In this document: positions 20,191 to 22,402 of the stretch, piece by piece | How positions within the stretch are numbered: the first letter of the stretch is position 1 | Layout of the letters: each line of letters begins with the position of its first letter | Origin: a virus | Length of the DNA stretch: 22,402 nucleotides | Strand: one strand, 5' to 3' | IMG/VR virus record: IMGVR_UViG_3300037189_006242 | Coordinates: 1-22,402 of that record | The notes under the pieces: model-generated | Told to the model about the DNA's origin: nothing | The model's database searches: none | Seen by the model: the letters and a program-made list of their open reading frames with translations, nothing else | Made by a program: the position numbers and the translations under genes

Positions 20191-20391
20191 ATGTATACTC
20201 TTATTGCACTGCTAACTATGACTACCCTAGGGTCATACCCTACTCAGGCCCGCTGTGAGGCGGCTGTACGACAGATTTACGCACAGCAATTGGATCCGTA
20301 TAACATGATGGAACCAGCTGCCAAACAGAAGGTACTGACACTAAAGATGAAGTATGTTGCCCCTAGGGAGTACCGCTGCCAAAAGGTTTAA
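20191..20391 (+). CDS. small exported or membrane-anchored Cys protein, 66 aa
   Basis: The first 15 residues (MYTLIALLTMTTLGSY) are hydrophobic but lack a positive N-terminus; they could be a weak signal or a helix. A cysteine pair (C22 and C63) would allow a periplasmic disulfide. The remainder is helical (EAAVRQIYAQQLDPYNMMEP). It starts 3 bases after the upstream stop. Function unknown. Confidence 0.65.
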   Translation: MYTLIALLTMTTLGSYPTQARCEAAVRQIYAQQLDPYNMMEPAAKQKVLTLKMKYVAPREYRCQKV

Positions 20392-20392
20392 A

Positions 20393-20400
20393 ACTAAATA
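20393..20400 (+). promoter_or_regulatory. possible late promoter box ACTAAATA
   Basis: ACTAAATA lies just after the TAA of the preceding gene and 34 bases before the ATG at 20435, with an AAAAGG ribosome site between. It differs from the T4 consensus at two positions. Confidence 0.4.
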
Positions 20401-20434
20401 TGTCTGTACCCGAATAACAAAAAGGATAAAAGGT

Positions 20435-20677
20435 ATGGACATATTAGGAAAACTCAAAGGTATGCTTGCCGAAGGTGACGGCAAACTTAGCAACAAGCGT
20501 GTAATCACCCTATTAAGTACATTGATGCTCGTTGTAGCATTTGTGGCTAATCTGTTTTTCAATTACAAGATTGATGATAACATTCTAAATGCTATCATGT
20601 TTGTAATCATCGGTGGTATGGGCATCACTGGCATGGAGAAGTTTGCTCCAAAAATAACTGATCAAATCAAAAAATAA
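20435..20677 (+). CDS. two-helix membrane protein, 80 aa, possible holin-like
   Basis: The ATG at 20435 is preferred over an upstream in-frame CTG overlapping the previous gene. A short amphipathic start (MDILGKLKGMLAEGDGKLS) is followed by helices at about 24-43 (VITLLSTLMLVVAFVANLFF) and 50-66 (NILNAIMFVIIGGMGIT), with a Lys-rich end. Two or three helices, small size and a charged C-terminus are compatible with a holin, but no lysis genes flank it. The GKLSNKRVITLLS start recurs in phage membrane proteins by memory. Confidence 0.7.
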   Translation: MDILGKLKGMLAEGDGKLSNKRVITLLSTLMLVVAFVANLFFNYKIDDNILNAIMFVIIGGMGITGMEKFAPKITDQIKK

Positions 20678-20680
20678 TAC

Positions 20681-20709
20681 TTGACATTACCTCGTTTTGG
20701 GCATATAGT
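20681..20709 (+). promoter_or_regulatory. sigma70-type promoter inside perfect 9-bp dyad
   Basis: TTGACA at 20681-20686, 17-base spacer, TATAGT at 20704-20709. ACCTCGTTT (20689-20697) and AAACGAGGT (20724-20732) are perfectly complementary; the right arm contains the GAGG ribosome site before the ATG at 20738. The predicted start near 20716 lies between the arms. Confidence 0.85.
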
Positions 20710-20737
20710 GAATCTATAGTTTGAAACGAGGTTTGTC

Positions 20738-21133
20738 ATGGATATGCTTACAGTAGGTAACGAAGTTACTATCAAAGTCAAAAATGTAATGTGGCCCGTT
20801 CGTCATCGCTATGCGAATGGTGTTGCTGGTCCTGAGTTCAATGTGTACACTGGTACCGTTGTTCGTGAGAAGTGGTTTGGTGCAGAAGAAATTGGCATCA
20901 CTACTGGCAATCCCCAATTCCCCTTTCGTCGCATTCATCGTGAGCGTATCGTAGAAGTCGGTGGCGCTACGATTGATTATACTCCTGTCAAAAGTGACCG
21001 CATCACTAAGACTGTTCAGGGCAGCAAGGGTAACACCTACATTGTCACTGCTGAAAATGGTAAGGCTACCTGCACTTGTCAGGGCTTCTCGTTCCGCAAG
21101 ACTTGTAAGCACACTCTAGAGGTGCTGGCATAA
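20738..21133 (+). CDS. SWIM zinc-finger protein, 131 aa
   Basis: The C-terminus has a SWIM domain, C-x-C-x8-C-x-H, with C112, C114, C123 and H125 in TCTCQGFSFRKTCKH, preceded by the usual SKGNTYIVTAENGKA strands. The N-terminal 85 residues are a beta-rich domain (MLTVGNEVTIKVKNVMWPVR and FNVYTGTVVREKWFG) with no recognised family. SWIM fingers bind DNA or proteins; a role as a small regulator or DNA-binding factor is possible. It is expressed from the dyad-embedded promoter, with GAGG as ribosome site. Confidence 0.8.
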   Translation: MDMLTVGNEVTIKVKNVMWPVRHRYANGVAGPEFNVYTGTVVREKWFGAEEIGITTGNPQFPFRRIHRERIVEVGGATIDYTPVKSDRITKTVQGSKGNTYIVTAENGKATCTCQGFSFRKTCKHTLEVLA

Positions 21134-21330
21134 TGCGTATTCGTGCTGTTATTGAGTTTGACCTCACATTTAGCGATGATATTCCGAACATTGAGGAGTT
21201 AACTGCATACCATAACGCTAACCTAAACGAGAGTATTGCTCTAGAAATCAAAAATCTTCTAGAGGATGAGCATCGTGGTCTAGCAGAATATGATAGTGCT
21301 GTTGTGTCTGTGCGAGAGGTTCTTGTATAA
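21133..21330 (+). CDS. small acidic hypothetical protein, 65 aa
   Basis: Starts at a TAATG overlap with the SWIM gene. The chain is acidic and helical (DDIPNIEELTAYHNANLNES, then IALEIKNLLEDEHR) between two beta strands (RIRAVIEFDLTF and AVVSVREVLV). No family is recognised. Its TAA overlaps the next ATG. Confidence 0.7.
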   Translation: MRIRAVIEFDLTFSDDIPNIEELTAYHNANLNESIALEIKNLLEDEHRGLAEYDSAVVSVREVLV

Positions 21331-21539
21331 TGCAGTGGGTTCGTGAACATAGCAAGCCTTATAAGCTGGAGCTGAAATACAAGCCCGGCTATGATGTTTG
21401 GCGTGAGGTGCAAGATACTCTCACTGAATCCAAAAAGTGGTGCAAGCAGAACAAGATGATGATTTGGGATGATGGATTGTTCTATATTCGATTTACTAAT
21501 GAGCGGGACCTATCCTGGTTCCTGTTGAGGTGGTCATGA
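21330..21539 (+). CDS. LRWS tandem family member 1, 69 aa
   Basis: A TAATG overlap starts it. It is Lys/Trp-rich with a Y-x-L-x-L-K-Y-K-x-G start, a K-x-W-C-K-Q helix and ends in WDDGLFYIRFTNERDLSWFLLRWS. The last 10 residues (ERDLSWFLLRWS region) recur in the next two genes (ELAFFILRWS and DVAWFMLRWS). The DNA encoding LRWS is also the ribosome site and overlap of the next gene. Function unknown; the family looks like a tandem expansion. Confidence 0.75.
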   Translation: MQWVREHSKPYKLELKYKPGYDVWREVQDTLTESKKWCKQNKMMIWDDGLFYIRFTNERDLSWFLLRWS

Positions 21540-21745
21540 AAACTGCATTCACATTTAAGAATTGGTATTGGGGCGATGAAGAACCTCCGCAATGGTGGAG
21601 CAACTTCTTGCGCGGCCGCTGGGCAACTGATGCTTATAAAGAATTATATCCTATTGCTAAGGTTAGAGAAAAAACAAACGGCGACATTCGTGTTGTATTC
21701 AATGATCCTAATGAACTTGCATTCTTTATATTGAGGTGGTCGTGA
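21536..21745 (+). CDS. LRWS tandem family member 2, 69 aa
   Basis: The ATG at 21536 overlaps the stop of member 1 (ATGA); an upstream GTG is not needed. The protein starts MKTAFTFKNWYWGDEEPPQW and ends in GDIRVVFNDPNELAFFILRWS, the same terminal plan as members 1 and 3. The function is unknown. Trp and Tyr are abundant. Confidence 0.75.
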   Translation: MKTAFTFKNWYWGDEEPPQWWSNFLRGRWATDAYKELYPIAKVREKTNGDIRVVFNDPNELAFFILRWS

Positions 21746-22050
21746 GTGTAACATCCGTTACCTACGGTAAATGGGTGCAGATTAAGCGAGTTGTACCAAA
21801 GTTTGTTTGGCGCACTGGACATGCTGCAGGAAACCCAATCGATTTAGGTTTCACCGCTGCACGTGGCAAGATTAGTAAAGGCGACATGCTCATTTCAGGC
21901 TGGATATCTGATATTGATCCTCATGATTATGGAGATATGCGAGAATGGTGTGAACAGAATCTAAAGCACAGTGACTGGTGTACAGGTGTCTATTACATTA
22001 TCCTGCAACGGGAAGAAGATGTTGCCTGGTTTATGTTGAGGTGGTCATAA
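21742..22050 (+). CDS. LRWS tandem family member 3, 102 aa
   Basis: The GTG at 21742 overlaps the TGA of member 2 in the same way as the ATGA at 21536, so GTG is the likely start; GTG 21736 is less likely. The N-terminal part (YGKWVQIKRVVPKFVWRTGH, then DLGFTAARGKISKGD) differs from members 1 and 2, and the end (DMREWCEQNLKHSDWCTGVY, then QREEDVAWFMLRWS) matches. It carries an added N-terminal block of about 30 residues. Function unknown. Confidence 0.7.
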   Translation: MSVTSVTYGKWVQIKRVVPKFVWRTGHAAGNPIDLGFTAARGKISKGDMLISGWISDIDPHDYGDMREWCEQNLKHSDWCTGVYYIILQREEDVAWFMLRWS

Positions 22051-22274
22051 TGGCATATTGGGATGGCGGAGATTGGCCTTTGGTAAAGAAGTGGGAATGG
22101 GAAGAACGTAGAGTTTGGTGGCCAGGCTTGCAATGTGAGCGCAACTACAAATTCTTGTTTTTGAAAAAGGCATATTACGGCAGGTACTACAGTGATTTTG
22201 AATTCGTTCGTGACATGTGGCTATCCAAAGAAGAATTTTTGTTTGCCCAGCTAAGAGGTGATTTTAGTGGTTGA
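22050..22274 (+). CDS. hypothetical protein, 74 aa, possible divergent family member
   Basis: TAATG overlap with member 3, using the repeated TTGAGGTGG ribosome site. The protein is Trp/Tyr-rich (AYWDGGDWPLVKKWEWEERR, VWWPGLQ) and ends FEFVRDMWLSKEEFLFAQLRGDFSG, where EEFLFAQLRG is a weak echo of the family end. Its TGA lies in the -35 of the next promoter. Function unknown. Confidence 0.7.
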   Translation: MAYWDGGDWPLVKKWEWEERRVWWPGLQCERNYKFLFLKKAYYGRYYSDFEFVRDMWLSKEEFLFAQLRGDFSG

Positions 22275-22299
22275 CATTACCTCTATAATTTGCTATAAC
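22271..22299 (+). promoter_or_regulatory. sigma70-type promoter with imperfect dyad
   Basis: TTGACA at 22271-22276, 17-base spacer, TATAAC at 22294-22299. TTGCTATA (22290-22297) and TATAGTAA (22302-22309) form an 8-bp dyad with one mismatch (G-U in RNA), reaching the AAGGAG ribosome site at 22308. The first 13 bases (TTGACATTACCTC) equal those of 20681. Confidence 0.8.
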
Positions 22300-22319
22300 A
22301 GTATAGTAAGGAGACAATT

Positions 22320-22402
22320 ATGACGATGCAATTGATGAGCCATGCTTATACTACGACTTCTACTAAGAAGCGTAAGAACAAGCCTGTAACTATCAACGCC
22401 AA
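22320..22402 (+). CDS. 3'-truncated small protein
   Basis: The ATG at 22320 follows AAGGAG with 6 bases between. The visible 27 residues (MTMQLMSHAYTTTSTKKRKN onward, basic) run off the window end. A second ATG at 22326 is possible. It resembles short basic phage proteins with a AYTTTS-KKRKNKP start by memory. Function unknown. Confidence 0.6.
   Translation, partial: MTMQLMSHAYTTTSTKKRKNKPVTINA

Larger units (their letters stand above)
21525..22050 (+). repeat. three copies of 15-base coupling element
   Basis: TTGAGGTGGTC followed by ATGA, GTGA or ATAA occurs at 21525-21539, 21731-21745 and 22036-22050. It encodes the final LRWS and contains the GAGGTGG ribosome site plus the overlapped stop/start of the next gene (ATGA, GTGA, TAATG). 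Confidence 0.9.

Noticed and set aside
1-22402. tRNA genes, CRISPR arrays, insertion sequences, integrase or attachment sites
   Set aside because: No cloverleaf, regularly spaced repeat array, transposase or integrase was seen on reading; repeated elements are promoters, leaders and coupling sites.

Overview
The window looks like part of a large, strictly lytic-type, T4-superfamily (myovirus-like) phage genome with a moderately AT-rich composition. Evidence: tightly packed genes with ATGA or TAATG overlaps, many tiny ORFs, a T4 RNase H/FEN-type exonuclease, a T4-type ATP-dependent DNA ligase, and T4-type late-promoter boxes (NATAAATA) on both strands. No tRNA, rRNA, CRISPR array, integrase or insertion sequence was seen. 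Near-consensus sigma70 promoters (TTGACA-N17-TATAGT) and AGGAG ribosome sites point to a bacterial host with ordinary housekeeping transcription. The Clp and sHSP proteins look proteobacterial, but the host cannot be named from the sequence.

Layout. 1-1844: a 5'-truncated conserved phage gene, a small conserved gene and a putative DNA methyltransferase. 1851-6303: a strong promoter drives a ParB/DGQHR-like protein and a GIY-YIG-like nuclease; a second drives the 5'-3' exonuclease and five small overlapping genes. 6329-7171: late box, exported EF-hand protein, phasin-like helical protein and a small conserved protein. 7180-10605: two hairpin-embedded promoters drive small genes and an OB-like protein, followed by DNA ligase and four overlapping small genes. 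10613-12196: a large membrane/coiled-coil protein. 12224-17161: a proteostasis block with clpX, hsp20, clpS and clpP, interrupted by a minus-strand trio (356-aa protein, Lys/Ala-rich histone-like protein, degenerate metallophosphoesterase). 17176-22402: accessory small genes, with about six sigma70 promoters each heading one to six tiny genes, including a tandem family ending in LRWS.

How it may work together. Sigma70-type promoters probably serve early/middle replication and takeover genes, while late boxes head the exported EF-hand gene, hsp20, clpS and the minus-strand operon. The Clp set could form a phage-encoded protein-turnover system: ClpX unfoldase with ClpP-docking loop, ClpP with intact triad that already starts at the mature N-terminus, the ClpS adaptor, and an aggregate-holding sHSP. 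The most unusual regulatory pattern is that several sigma70 promoters lie inside inverted repeats whose 3' arm reaches the next ribosome-binding site. This would let read-through mRNA hide the site while mRNA started at the internal promoter exposes it. A second pattern is a -10 to ATG distance of 6-7 nt at three genes, which predicts leaderless mRNAs.
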